A DNA stretch of 64,000 nt, taken from contig NZ_CP023344.1 in the NCBI RefSeq assembly GCF_002310495.1, positions 1,178,001-1,242,000 on the forward strand, in the 5' to 3' direction. Position 1 is the stretch's first letter. Every line of letters starts with the position of its first letter. Positions 19,965 to 27,981 of the stretch are shown here, in pieces. The DNA comes from Nibricoccus aquaticus (lineage in GTDB: Bacteria; Verrucomicrobiota; Verrucomicrobiia; Opitutales; Opitutaceae). The notes under the pieces are model-generated. The model was not told the origin of the DNA, ran no database searches, and saw only the letters and a program-made list of their open reading frames with translations. A program made the position numbers and the translations under genes.

Positions 19965-20126
19965 CAGGTCGAGGGATGAGTGGTTATATTTCGATTTTCG
20001 AGCCTGCTTCCGAAGAACCATGTAGAAGCCAGTTGGCACGAGGCAAACGCGCTGAAGAAAACGCGGAGCCACGAAGCGAGACGCACGCTGACTGCGATGG
20101 CTGCGCGCCAAAGAAAAATAATCGGA

Positions 20127-20157
20127 GAAAAGGGCCGGTGCTGCACACACCGGCCCT
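20127..20157 (-). promoter_or_regulatory. Leader hairpin, possible attenuator of the minus arm
   Basis: AGGGCCGGTG (20131-20140) pairs perfectly with 20148-20157, with a 7-base loop. On the minus strand the stem is followed by TTTCTCC. It lies about 165 bases before the start of the first minus-arm gene and downstream of the operator region, where an attenuator or leader terminator would be expected. The rest of the 597-base gap 19965-20561 shows no convincing gene. Confidence 0.5.
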
Positions 20158-20448
20158 CACACCCAAAACGGACCGGCTTGCGCCGCCCCGTTCGATTGCA
20201 TCATTCGCGAACGTCCGCACTACCCCAGCGCAGGCCGTCCGTGTTTGAGATGCAAAATTGTTGGGAAACCCGCCCACCACATTGTCCGCTCGAAAACCGG
20301 TCGGCTTGCGGAAATTTCCACATCGCCACCGCATCAGCATACGAAAGACCTGCAAGGCGCAGATGATCACACATGTTGAAGAGATTGGAGGTTTGAGGTT
20401 GAGGCAGGATTCAAAGCTGCCAGCCCTATCTGGTGAAACGGCCGACAA

Positions 20449-20498
20449 TTATTTCATATGAAATAACACATTGACGAATGTATTTCATGAACTAACCT
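20449..20498 (+). promoter_or_regulatory. lacI promoter with two operator-like sites
   Basis: The perfect 18-bp palindrome TTATTTCATATGAAATAA lies at 20449-20466. A second, partial copy, TATTTCATGAACTA, lies at 20481-20494, 31 bases further on. A candidate -35 (TTGACG, 20471-20476) and -10 (TAACCT, 20493-20498) flank the second site with a 16-bp spacer. The same layout recurs before the symporter gene, which suggests autoregulation by the LacI protein; the divergent minus arm could share the first site. Confidence 0.65.
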
Positions 20499-20561
20499 GT
20501 CAACGTTTTTGTTCCCGCCCCACCCTTTTCCCCGCGCCTGCCCGCCTTCGGCCACACACCC

Positions 20562-21650
20562 ATGAGCAAAAAAACTAAAGTCACGATCACCGACGTCGCT
20601 AAATCAGCAGGCGTCGCCGTCGGCACCGTGTCCCGCGTTTTCAACAACCACTCCGACGTCAACCCCGACATCGCCAGCAAGGTCCGCGACACCGCCCACC
20701 AGCTCGGCTACCGGCGCATCCGGCAGCGGCGCGGCACCCGCGAAACACCCGTCCGCCGCAACGGCTCGGCCGGCGACATCGGCATCGTCTTCTTCGGTAT
20801 GCAGGACACTCTCGTGCAGCTGCCTGTAGTCAGCACCTCCCTACAGGGCATTGAAAGCTCCCTCTCCGCCCACGGTCGCAGCCTGCTCATCGCCAACATC
20901 CCCAACGGCGACCGCACCCCCCCTTTCATCAGCGAGGGCCGCGTCGAAGGCCTCATCCTGAAAGGCCCCAACCAAGGCGAACTCCCCTCCGAAACCGACA
21001 GCGAACTCCTCCGCCACATCTACCGCATCCCCCACGTCTGGGTCATGGGCCGCCTCCCCAACGCCAAAGGCGATCACTGCAATTTCGACACCGACAGCGC
21101 TGGCCGCCTCGTTGCCGAACACCTCCACGCCAAGGGACACAAACGCGTGGCCTTCATGAATCCCAAACCCGGCCAGGTGCAGTTTGAAAAAGTCAAAAGC
21201 GCCTTCCTCTCTCACGCCTCCCGGCTAGGCCTCGACGGCACACTCTTCGAAGTCCCCCCACCCGGAAAACTCACCTGGCCCCTCCCCGCCACCACGCTTC
21301 AAGACAACGTCGACATCCTCACTCAGCGCTGGGCCCAGATGTCGGCCAAATCCCGCCCCACCGCCATTTTCATCCCATCGGATCGCACCGCGCTCCAGCT
21401 CTACGCATCGCTTGAGCGCCTGAAAATGCGCGTCGGCACCGACGTCAGCGTCGTCTCCTGCAACAACGAGAAATCCCTCGTGATGAACCTCAGCCCCATG
21501 CTGACCACGATCGATGTTCACGCCGACCTCATCGGCCGCCGCGCCGTCGATCAACTGCTCTGGCGCATGCAGCATCCCGGCGAAGAGGTGAGCATGCAGA
21601 TCCTCATAGAACCCACTCTCGTCCAGCGCGGCTCAGTCGCCCAGCTTTAG
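20562..21650 (+). CDS. LacI-family transcriptional regulator
   Basis: 362 residues. Residues 8-28 form the LacI helix-turn-helix (TITDVAKSAGVAVGTVSRVFNNH), and residues about 70-355 form the periplasmic-binding-protein-like effector domain (GDIGIVFFGMQ, FDTDSAGRLVAEHLHAKGHKRVAFM, PTAIFIPSDRTALQLYASLERLKMRVGTDVSVVSCNNE). The hinge is odd: after QLGYRR comes IRQRRGTRETPVRR, without the PN..AR.L segment whose leucine inserts into the operator centre in classical members. The gene is placed between the two arms, with matching palindromes in front of itself and of the symporter. It probably represses both until a sugar acid or its breakdown product binds. Confidence 0.92.
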   Translation: MSKKTKVTITDVAKSAGVAVGTVSRVFNNHSDVNPDIASKVRDTAHQLGYRRIRQRRGTRETPVRRNGSAGDIGIVFFGMQDTLVQLPVVSTSLQGIESSLSAHGRSLLIANIPNGDRTPPFISEGRVEGLILKGPNQGELPSETDSELLRHIYRIPHVWVMGRLPNAKGDHCNFDTDSAGRLVAEHLHAKGHKRVAFMNPKPGQVQFEKVKSAFLSHASRLGLDGTLFEVPPPGKLTWPLPATTLQDNVDILTQRWAQMSAKSRPTAIFIPSDRTALQLYASLERLKMRVGTDVSVVSCNNEKSLVMNLSPMLTTIDVHADLIGRRAVDQLLWRMQHPGEEVSMQILIEPTLVQRGSVAQL

Positions 21651-21835
21651 CTATAAGGGCAGCCAGGGGGATTTCCCGCGAGCGATCACGCCCGTCCACC
21701 ACTGGCGCGCCATCTCCCGAAGCATCCGCATTGTTGCAACCTCCGCGAGTGACTCATCGCGTCTGCTCACCAGCGCTAGATCCAGCGCTCCACCATCCTG
21801 TAAGCACGCACCCCAAATCACTCCGCACACGGATC

Positions 21836-21880
21836 CATGAAATTACTCATTTGACACCACTATTTCATGAAACATAACCC
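21836..21880 (+). promoter_or_regulatory. Promoter and operator-like sites of the symporter operon
   Basis: TATTTCATGAAACA (21861-21874, with the perfect core TTTCATGAAA) lies between a -35 TTGACA (21851-21856) and a TAACCC (21875-21880). A right half-site CATGAAAT at 21836-21843 lies 30 bases upstream. Order and spacing repeat those before lacI. The rest of the 299-base gap 21651-21949 shows nothing convincing. Confidence 0.65.
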
Positions 21881-21949
21881 ACTCTCTGGTTCATTTCGTC
21901 CGCCAATTGAACCGCCTGCACCCGCTTCAACCCCAGTCCCGCCATCTCA

Positions 21950-23542
21950 GTGAGCCTGCATTTCTTAGATTATCTGGTCCTCGGCCTATATGCGCTCGGA
22001 ATAGCCGTGCTCAGCTTCGTCGTCTCGAAAAAACAAAAGACCGCCGCCGACTACTTCGTCGCAGGCCGCTCCATGCCCGCCTGGGCCGTCGCCATGGCTC
22101 TCATGGCCGCCCTGATCAGCAGCAACACTGTCATCGGCCACCCCGCCACCGTCTATCAGAAGGGCATGATCCTTCTGCTGGGTAACGCCTCGCTGCTCTT
22201 CGTCCTCATCTTCGTCGCGAAGTACATCGTCCCCTTTTATCGCCACGTCATCGGCATGAGCGCCTACGAGTACATCGGCGCCCGCTTCGGTGTCGCTGGC
22301 CGCATGTACGCCTCCGCCGGTTTCGTCGCTTCCTGCGTTTTCGACCTCGGCCTGACGCTCCTCACCACCGCGATCGCGCTCAACATCATGACCGGCTGGA
22401 GCCTCACCGAAGTCCTGCTTTGGACCTCCGGCTTCACCATCATCTACACGATGATCGGCGGCATGAAAGCCGTGGTCTGGTCCAGCGTGATCCAAGGCTC
22501 GGTCCTTATCGGCGCCGCCTTGATGATCATCGCCCGCCTCGTCTTCGCTCCCGAAGTCGGCCCTCCCGGCGCGGTCCTCGGCGAAGCCTGGCGCGCCGGC
22601 AAATTCGATCTCGGCAGCTTCGAGTTCTCTTGGGCATCCCTCTTCGATACCACCGTCACCAGCCAGTGGCTTTTCCTGCTAGCCTATCTGGCCAACTGGT
22701 GCCGCCGCTACATCGCCGACCAGCACATGGTTCAACGCTACTTGATCGCCCGCACGGATAAGGACGCGGCAAGCGGCGCATTTTGGAACGGCTTTCTCTG
22801 CGTCCCCATCTGGGCGATCTTCATGCTCATCGGCGCCTGCCTCTACGGTTACTACCAACTCAGCGCGCAGCCCGGCCCCGCCCTCAGCGACAACGTCGTC
22901 CCGCACTTTATCGTTAACCACCTCCCCGCAGGCATCGTCGGCCTCGTACTCGCCGCGATTATCGCCGCCACGATGTCCTCCATCAGCGCCGACCTGAACA
23001 GCATCTCGACGGTCCTCACGACCGACTTCGTCGGCCACTACTTCCCCAACCTCCGCGACCGCGTGCAACTCCTGCTCGGCCGCCTCCTCGTTTTCGCCTC
23101 CGGCATCCTCGCAACCGCCGTCGCCCTCTATATGCGTCCCACCGAAGGCGCCGCCTCCATCATGGAACGCGGCGTCACCGTCGCCGCCGTGCTCTCGGGC
23201 GGCACGCTCGGCCTCTTCTTCCTCGGCTTCCTCACTCGCCGCGCCACCCGCCAGGGCTGCTACATAGGCATCGCCGCCTGCGCTGTATTTACCGCGTGGG
23301 GACTGCTCACATCCACCAGCTCCTCTGGCAAACGCCTCCTCGATCTCGGCTTCAACTTCGAGATGAACCCAATCCTCATCGGCGTTTTTGGTCACGTTGT
23401 CCTCTTCGGCGTCGGTTATATCGCGAGTCTCCTCTTCGGCGGCTACCGCCCCGAAAACGTCGAGCAACTCACCTTCCGCCGCAAATACGGCACCGTCGCC
23501 GCCTCCGCATCCGCTACAACCAACACGTCCGCGCACTCGTGA
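21950..23542 (+). CDS. Sodium:solute symporter (SSS family)
   Basis: 530 residues from a GTG start (LHFLDYLVLGLYALGIAVLSF begins TM1). About 13 membrane segments. Family features: KKQKTAADYFVAGRSMPAWAVAMALMAALISSNTVIGHPATVYQKG, CRRYIADQHMVQRYLIARTDKDA, and AAIIAATMSSISADLNSISTVLTTDF (TM8 sodium-site serines). First gene of the plus-arm operon behind the operator-bearing promoter. Its stop overlaps the start of the alcohol dehydrogenase gene by four bases (GTGA). The likely cargo is the compound degraded by the next four genes, perhaps a sugar acid. Confidence 0.92.
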   Translation: MSLHFLDYLVLGLYALGIAVLSFVVSKKQKTAADYFVAGRSMPAWAVAMALMAALISSNTVIGHPATVYQKGMILLLGNASLLFVLIFVAKYIVPFYRHVIGMSAYEYIGARFGVAGRMYASAGFVASCVFDLGLTLLTTAIALNIMTGWSLTEVLLWTSGFTIIYTMIGGMKAVVWSSVIQGSVLIGAALMIIARLVFAPEVGPPGAVLGEAWRAGKFDLGSFEFSWASLFDTTVTSQWLFLLAYLANWCRRYIADQHMVQRYLIARTDKDAASGAFWNGFLCVPIWAIFMLIGACLYGYYQLSAQPGPALSDNVVPHFIVNHLPAGIVGLVLAAIIAATMSSISADLNSISTVLTTDFVGHYFPNLRDRVQLLLGRLLVFASGILATAVALYMRPTEGAASIMERGVTVAAVLSGGTLGLFFLGFLTRRATRQGCYIGIAACAVFTAWGLLTSTSSSGKRLLDLGFNFEMNPILIGVFGHVVLFGVGYIASLLFGGYRPENVEQLTFRRKYGTVAASASATTNTSAHS

Positions 23543-24720
23543 CACCCGCGCTGCACAGCCCACCTGCCACCATCACCCTGCGCCAGCCACCGCGCATCGG
23601 TTTCGGTCCCGGCTGCGCGCTCGAATGCACCGCCGAGCTCACCGCCCGCGGCGCCCGTCGCATCCTCATCGTCCTCTCCGCCTCCGCCCGCAAAGCCGCC
23701 GCCCCGGTCCTCGACGCCCTTCACGCCCAATCCTTCGAACTCATCCTCCGCGAAGGCGTCCCCCCCGAGCCCACCGTCGGCGACCTCGAAAAACTCCAGT
23801 CCTCCCTCGCCGCCTCCTCCGAAACCTTCGACGCCGTCCTCGGCATCGGCGGCGGCTCCGTCCTCGACGTCGCCAAACTCCTCGCCGCCCTCCACGGCCA
23901 GCCCGGCTCCGTCCGCACGTACTTCGGGATGCACCTGCTCCCTCCGCGCCGCGTCCCGCTGATCTGTCTTCCCTCGACCTCCGGCGCCGGCAGCGAAGTT
24001 TCTCCCAACGCCATCCTCTACGACGAGGACGCGAAACTCAAAAAAGCCGTCATCAGCCAATGGCTCGTCCCCGACGCCGCCTTCGTCGATCCGCAACTCA
24101 CCGTAACGCTCCCGCCCGCCACCACCGCCGCCACCGGCATCGACGCGCTCTCCCACTGCCTCGAAGCCTACGCCAACCGCGCCGCCCACCCCACCGTCGA
24201 TCTCTACGCCCTCGAAGGCATCCGCCTCCTGTCCACTTCGCTCAAAAAAGCCGTCCGCCACGGCGCCGACCTCGACGCCCGCGCCGCCTGCGCCCTCGGC
24301 AGTCTCTACGGCGGTCTCTGCCTCGGCCCCGTGAATACCGCCGCCGTCCACGCCCTCTCCTACCCGCTCGGCTCCGAATTCCGCCTCGCCCACGGCCTGG
24401 CCAACGCCCTGCTCCTCCCGCACGTCGTGCGCTTCAATCTTCCCGCCGCCCCCGCCCGCTACGCCGCCATCGCCCGCGCCCTCGGCGTCTCCGCGCCCGC
24501 CGGCACAGCCGACGAAACAGTCGCCGCCCTCGGCGTCGAAAAACTTTTCTCACTCAACGCCGCCTGCGGTCTGCCCTCCAGGCTCTCCGCCGTCGGCGTC
24601 CCATCCGACGCGATTCCACGCATGGCCGTGGACGCCCTGAAGATCACCAGACTCCTGAAAAACAACCCGCGCGAGGTCACTCTCGCCGACGCCGAAACCA
24701 TCTACCGAGCAGCTTTTTGA
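23539..24720 (+). CDS. Iron-containing alcohol dehydrogenase (group III)
   Basis: 393 residues from the GTG overlapping the symporter stop; an ORF reading further upstream lies inside the symporter gene in another frame. The NAD-binding motif is GIGGGSVLDVAKLLAAL. The metal ligands sit in GIDALSHCLEAYANR (Asp, His) and ALSYPLGSEFRLAHGLANALLLPHV (His). Relatives interconvert aldehydes and alcohols, including short carboxylic semialdehydes (4-hydroxybutyrate/succinate semialdehyde). Set between an aldolase and an acid-sugar kinase, it could reduce a tetruronate to a tetronate, or oxidise an aldonate-type alcohol. The family is certain; the substrate is inferred. Confidence 0.9.
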   Translation: MTPALHSPPATITLRQPPRIGFGPGCALECTAELTARGARRILIVLSASARKAAAPVLDALHAQSFELILREGVPPEPTVGDLEKLQSSLAASSETFDAVLGIGGGSVLDVAKLLAALHGQPGSVRTYFGMHLLPPRRVPLICLPSTSGAGSEVSPNAILYDEDAKLKKAVISQWLVPDAAFVDPQLTVTLPPATTAATGIDALSHCLEAYANRAAHPTVDLYALEGIRLLSTSLKKAVRHGADLDARAACALGSLYGGLCLGPVNTAAVHALSYPLGSEFRLAHGLANALLLPHVVRFNLPAAPARYAAIARALGVSAPAGTADETVAALGVEKLFSLNAACGLPSRLSAVGVPSDAIPRMAVDALKITRLLKNNPREVTLADAETIYRAAF

Positions 24721-24722
24721 CC

Positions 24723-25643
24723 ATGGTCAAATCCACCAAACACCGCGGCGTCATCGTTCCGATGGCCACGCCCTTCACTTCATCCGGCGTTCTCGATCAA
24801 CCAGCCGCCGAGCGCCTCGTCGCCCATCTCGCGACCAACGACATCGGCGTCTTCGTCCTCGGCACCACCGGTGAAGCCGCGTCCATTGCTCCCGCCTGCC
24901 GCGCCCGCCTCATCGAGATCGCTGTCAAAACCGCCGCCGGCCGCGTCCCCGTTTACGCCGGTCTCTCCGATAACTGCGTCGCCAGCTCCATCGAAGCCGG
25001 TCGCAACTGGCTCCGCCTCGGAGTCGACGCCGTCGTCGCCACGCTCCCGTCTTACTACCTGCTCAACCCTGCCGAGATGCAGGCCTGCTACGAGCTCCTC
25101 GCCCGCGAAATTAAAGGCGCCTTCATCCTCTACAACATCCCCTCGACCACCCGCATGTCGATCCCCCTCGACGTGGTCCAGCGCCTCAGCGAGATCCCCA
25201 ACATCGTTGGCTTCAAAGACTCTGAAAACGTCCCCGGCCGCCTCGAAAAAACCGCCGAGCTTTTCTCAAAGAATCCAAATTTCTCCATCTTCATGGGCGC
25301 CGCCGTCCTCTCCGCCCAAGCCCTCCGCGCTGGCTTCGACGGCCTCGTTCCCAGCTCTGGCAACATCGCCCCCGCTCTCTGGCGCGATCTCTTCAACGCC
25401 TCCCTTGAATCCCGCTGGGAACAAGCCGAAGAACTCCAGCGCCGCGCCGATGCGGTCGCCCGCGTTTTCCAACGCGACCGCTCCCTCGGCCAGTCGCTCG
25501 CCGCGCTGAAGGTCTGTCTCGAAACACTCGGCCTCTGCGGCCCCGCCGTCCTACCTCCGCTTCTTCCACTCGACGAAGCCGGCCGCGCCACCGTCCAACG
25601 CGAGCTCGCCGCCCTCGATCTCGCTCCCGTCTCCGCGCGATGA
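24723..25643 (+). CDS. DapA/NanA-superfamily aldolase
   Basis: 306 residues; the ATG is 2 bases after the stop of the dehydrogenase gene. The open frame extends far upstream, but there it is antisense-like and Arg-rich. Motifs: GTTGE at 47-51 (carboxylate loop), Y137 in FILYNIPSTTRMS, K165 in IVGFKDSEN (Schiff base). Such enzymes typically split or dehydrate 2-keto-3-deoxy acids, giving pyruvate plus an aldehyde. The stop overlaps the kinase start (ATGA), which indicates tight co-expression. Lysine synthesis is improbable in this operon. Confidence 0.88.
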   Translation: MVKSTKHRGVIVPMATPFTSSGVLDQPAAERLVAHLATNDIGVFVLGTTGEAASIAPACRARLIEIAVKTAAGRVPVYAGLSDNCVASSIEAGRNWLRLGVDAVVATLPSYYLLNPAEMQACYELLAREIKGAFILYNIPSTTRMSIPLDVVQRLSEIPNIVGFKDSENVPGRLEKTAELFSKNPNFSIFMGAAVLSAQALRAGFDGLVPSSGNIAPALWRDLFNASLESRWEQAEELQRRADAVARVFQRDRSLGQSLAALKVCLETLGLCGPAVLPPLLPLDEAGRATVQRELAALDLAPVSAR

Positions 25644-26845
25644 CCGCCTCGCCCATCGTCGTTCTCGCCGACGATCTCACCGGCGCCGCCGAGATCTGCG
25701 CCATCGGCCGCGCCCATGGCCTCAACGCCGTCGTCGCCCTCTCCACCGAATCGCTCCCGCGCGACGTCAGCCTTCTCGTCTTCGACACCGACTCCCGCCT
25801 CAACACGCCCACCGAGGCCGCGCACAAAGTCCGCCACATCATCGACCACCTGCCGTCCGGCTGGAACACGCGCGTATTCAAAAAAACCGACTCCGTCCTC
25901 CGCGGCCCCGTCGTCGCCGAACTCGAAGCCGCCGCCGCGGCGCTCCACACTGATCGCGTTCTCCTCGCGCCCGCCAACCCATCCCTCGGCCGCAAAATTC
26001 AGGACTCGCTCTACACGGTCAACGGCACCGCCCTCGATAAAACCGCCTTCGCCCACGACCCGCACCACCCCGCGCACTCCGCCCACGTCGCCGCCCTTCT
26101 CGGCCCGACGACAATACTTCCGCTCGTCCTCGCCCGCCCCGCGATGACGCTCCCATCCACCGGCCTCATCGTCGCCGAAGCCGCCTCGCCCGACGACGTC
26201 GCCCACTGGGCCTCGCGCCTTCAGCCCGGCACTCTCCCCGCCGGCGGCGCCGACTTTTTCCAAGCCTACCTCGCCAGCCTCGGCCTGACTCCCGCCAGCG
26301 CCTCAGAACAATCCATCGCGCTCCCCGCCGGCCCCAGCCTCATCATCTCCGGCACCACCAGCACCGCCGGCCAGACCCTCCGCCAGACCGCCCGCGATTC
26401 CGGCCTCCCCGTTTTCCCGATTCCTCCGTCACTCCTGAACGCCGGCGAATCCTTCGAGACCATCGTCAAAAGCTGGTCCGATAACATCCGCCGCGCCCTC
26501 ATCACCCAGGGCATCGCCATCGCCGTCGTCGATCAACCGCTCAGCGACTCTCCGCAAATTTCCTCCGCCATCCGCCGCGCCTTCGCCCGCATGGCCACGC
26601 TCCTCGACCAGCACCGCGCCTTCCATCACCTCCTCGTCGATGGTGGCGCCACCGCCGCCGCCGTCACCCGCTCGCTCGCCTGGCACCAACTCTCCACCGC
26701 CGCCATCTGGGCGCCCGGCGTCGTCTCCCTTCAACCGCTCGCCGCGCCCGACGTCCTCCTCACGCTCAAACCCGGCAGCTATTCCTGGCCCGCCCCTCTC
26801 TGGGAAAAACTCCTCGCGCGCTCCACGCCGTCCTCCGTTTCCTGA
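25640..26845 (+). CDS. Four-carbon acid sugar kinase (DUF1537 family)
   Basis: 401 residues, overlapping the aldolase stop by four bases. The N-terminal domain has VVLADDLTGAAEICAIG (sugar-acid binding), FDTDSRL and RVFKKTDSVLRGPVVAELEA. The C-terminal nucleotide domain has SLIISGTTSTAGQT, LLVDGGATAAAVTRSLAW and LTLKPGSYSWPAPLWEKLL. Characterised DUF1537 kinases phosphorylate C4 of threonate, erythronate or related acids. Those paired with a PdxA2-type dehydrogenase, as here, act on D-threonate (DtnK type). No OtnC aldolase or OtnI isomerase genes are present, which argues against the L-threonate/D-erythronate branch. Confidence 0.9.
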   Translation: MTASPIVVLADDLTGAAEICAIGRAHGLNAVVALSTESLPRDVSLLVFDTDSRLNTPTEAAHKVRHIIDHLPSGWNTRVFKKTDSVLRGPVVAELEAAAAALHTDRVLLAPANPSLGRKIQDSLYTVNGTALDKTAFAHDPHHPAHSAHVAALLGPTTILPLVLARPAMTLPSTGLIVAEAASPDDVAHWASRLQPGTLPAGGADFFQAYLASLGLTPASASEQSIALPAGPSLIISGTTSTAGQTLRQTARDSGLPVFPIPPSLLNAGESFETIVKSWSDNIRRALITQGIAIAVVDQPLSDSPQISSAIRRAFARMATLLDQHRAFHHLLVDGGATAAAVTRSLAWHQLSTAAIWAPGVVSLQPLAAPDVLLTLKPGSYSWPAPLWEKLLARSTPSSVS

Positions 26846-26853
26846 TTTCCGAC

Positions 26854-27873
26854 ATGTCGTCCGCCACTCTTCCGATCCTCGCCATCACACTCGGCGATCC
26901 CGCCGGCACCGGCCCCGAGATCATCGCAAAAGCCCTCGCACTCCCCGAGATCCACACGATCTGCCGTCCGCTAATCGTCGGCGACGCCGCCGTCCTCACG
27001 CAGGCACTACGCTTCGTTAACTCCTCTCTCAAGGTCCGCGCCTTCGCTTCCGTCGCCGAAGCCACCTACTCGCCCGACACCATCGCCGTTCTCGATCTCA
27101 AAAACGTCGAGCTCGCCAAACTCCAGCTCGGCAAAGTCGACGCCATGGCCGGCCAGGCCGCCTACGAGTACGTGAAACACGCCGCCGAACTCGCCCTCGC
27201 CGGTGAAGTCGCCGCCATTGTCACCTCCGCGCTCAACAAAGCCGCCATGAATCTCGCCGGCCATCACTACGATGGACACACCGGCCTGCTCGCCGAGGTC
27301 TGCAAATCTCCTGGCGCCACGATGATGCTCGTCGCCGAAAAACTCCGCGTCAGCCACGTCTCCACCCACGTCCCGCTCCGCGTCGCCATCGACCGCGTCC
27401 GTCCCGAGCGCATCCTCAAAGTTCTCCAGCTCACGCACGACGCCGTTAAAAAACTCGGCATCGAAAAACCAAAAATCGCCGTCGCCGGCCTCAATCCACA
27501 CGCCGGCGAAAACGGCCTCTTCGGCGACGACGAACAAAAATTCATCGAGCCCGCCATCGCCGAGGGCCGCGCCCGCGGCTTCGACGTCTCCGGCCCTTAC
27601 GCAGGCGACACCGTTTTCTTCCGCGTGCTCCAAGGCGAATTCGACGCTGGCATCGCCATGTACCACGACCAAGGCCACGTCGCTGCCAAGATGCTCGGCA
27701 TCTGGCGCGGCGTGAACGTCACCCTCGGCCTCCCAATCATCCGCACCTCCGTCGAACACGGCACCGATTTCGCCAATGTCGGCACCGGCCGCGGCGACCC
27801 GCGCAGCCTCGTCGAAGCGATAAAACTCGCCGCGACGATGGCGAAAAACCGCGCGCCCATCACCGTTCCGTAA
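26854..27873 (+). CDS. PdxA-family 4-phosphate dehydrogenase, likely PdxA2 (4-phospho-D-threonate dehydrogenase)
   Basis: 339 residues, 8 bases after the kinase gene. Active-site features of the PdxA family: ITLGDPAGTGPEI near the N-terminus, HHYDGHT (H142), STHVPL (metal His 172), NPHAGENG (metal His 216) and MYHDQGH (metal His 271). PdxA enzymes oxidise a 4-phosphorylated hydroxy acid, which then loses CO2. In PdxA2 the substrate is 4-phospho-D-threonate and the product dihydroxyacetone phosphate. The pairing with a DUF1537 kinase points to catabolism rather than vitamin B6 synthesis. Confidence 0.88.
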   Translation: MSSATLPILAITLGDPAGTGPEIIAKALALPEIHTICRPLIVGDAAVLTQALRFVNSSLKVRAFASVAEATYSPDTIAVLDLKNVELAKLQLGKVDAMAGQAAYEYVKHAAELALAGEVAAIVTSALNKAAMNLAGHHYDGHTGLLAEVCKSPGATMMLVAEKLRVSHVSTHVPLRVAIDRVRPERILKVLQLTHDAVKKLGIEKPKIAVAGLNPHAGENGLFGDDEQKFIEPAIAEGRARGFDVSGPYAGDTVFFRVLQGEFDAGIAMYHDQGHVAAKMLGIWRGVNVTLGLPIIRTSVEHGTDFANVGTGRGDPRSLVEAIKLAATMAKNRAPITVP

Positions 27874-27917
27874 GGTTCGCGCCCGTAGCCTCACCAGCTA
27901 CACTTTTCAGCTCTCCG

Positions 27918-27957
27918 ACATAGGTCCTATTCGTCCCATAAGACCCATAGGCCCCAT
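27918..27957. repeat. Short tandem word repeat (CCCATA type)
   Basis: A run of about four degenerate 8-9 base units built on TCCTATT, TCCCATAAG, CCCATAGG and CCCCAT, in the gap between the PdxA-type and propeller genes. A GTAGC...GCTAC hairpin lies just before it (27884-27900). Confidence 0.6.
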
Positions 27958-27981
27958 CCTCATCGCCGCATACTCACCGCC

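Noticed and set aside
21651-21829. A minus-strand open frame of about 58 codons (ending GVIARGKSPWLPL) after lacI
   Set aside because: It is short, has no good start, overlaps the symporter promoter region and resembles no family I know. High GC gives many such frames.
24723-25643. Aldolase as lysine-pathway DapA
   Set aside because: No lysine genes are near, there are two divergent copies in carbohydrate arms, and four-base overlaps tie this one to a sugar-acid kinase.
26854-27873. PdxA as a vitamin B6 biosynthesis enzyme
   Set aside because: It is fused by operon context to a DUF1537 kinase and sugar-acid genes, so the PdxA2 catabolic role fits better.
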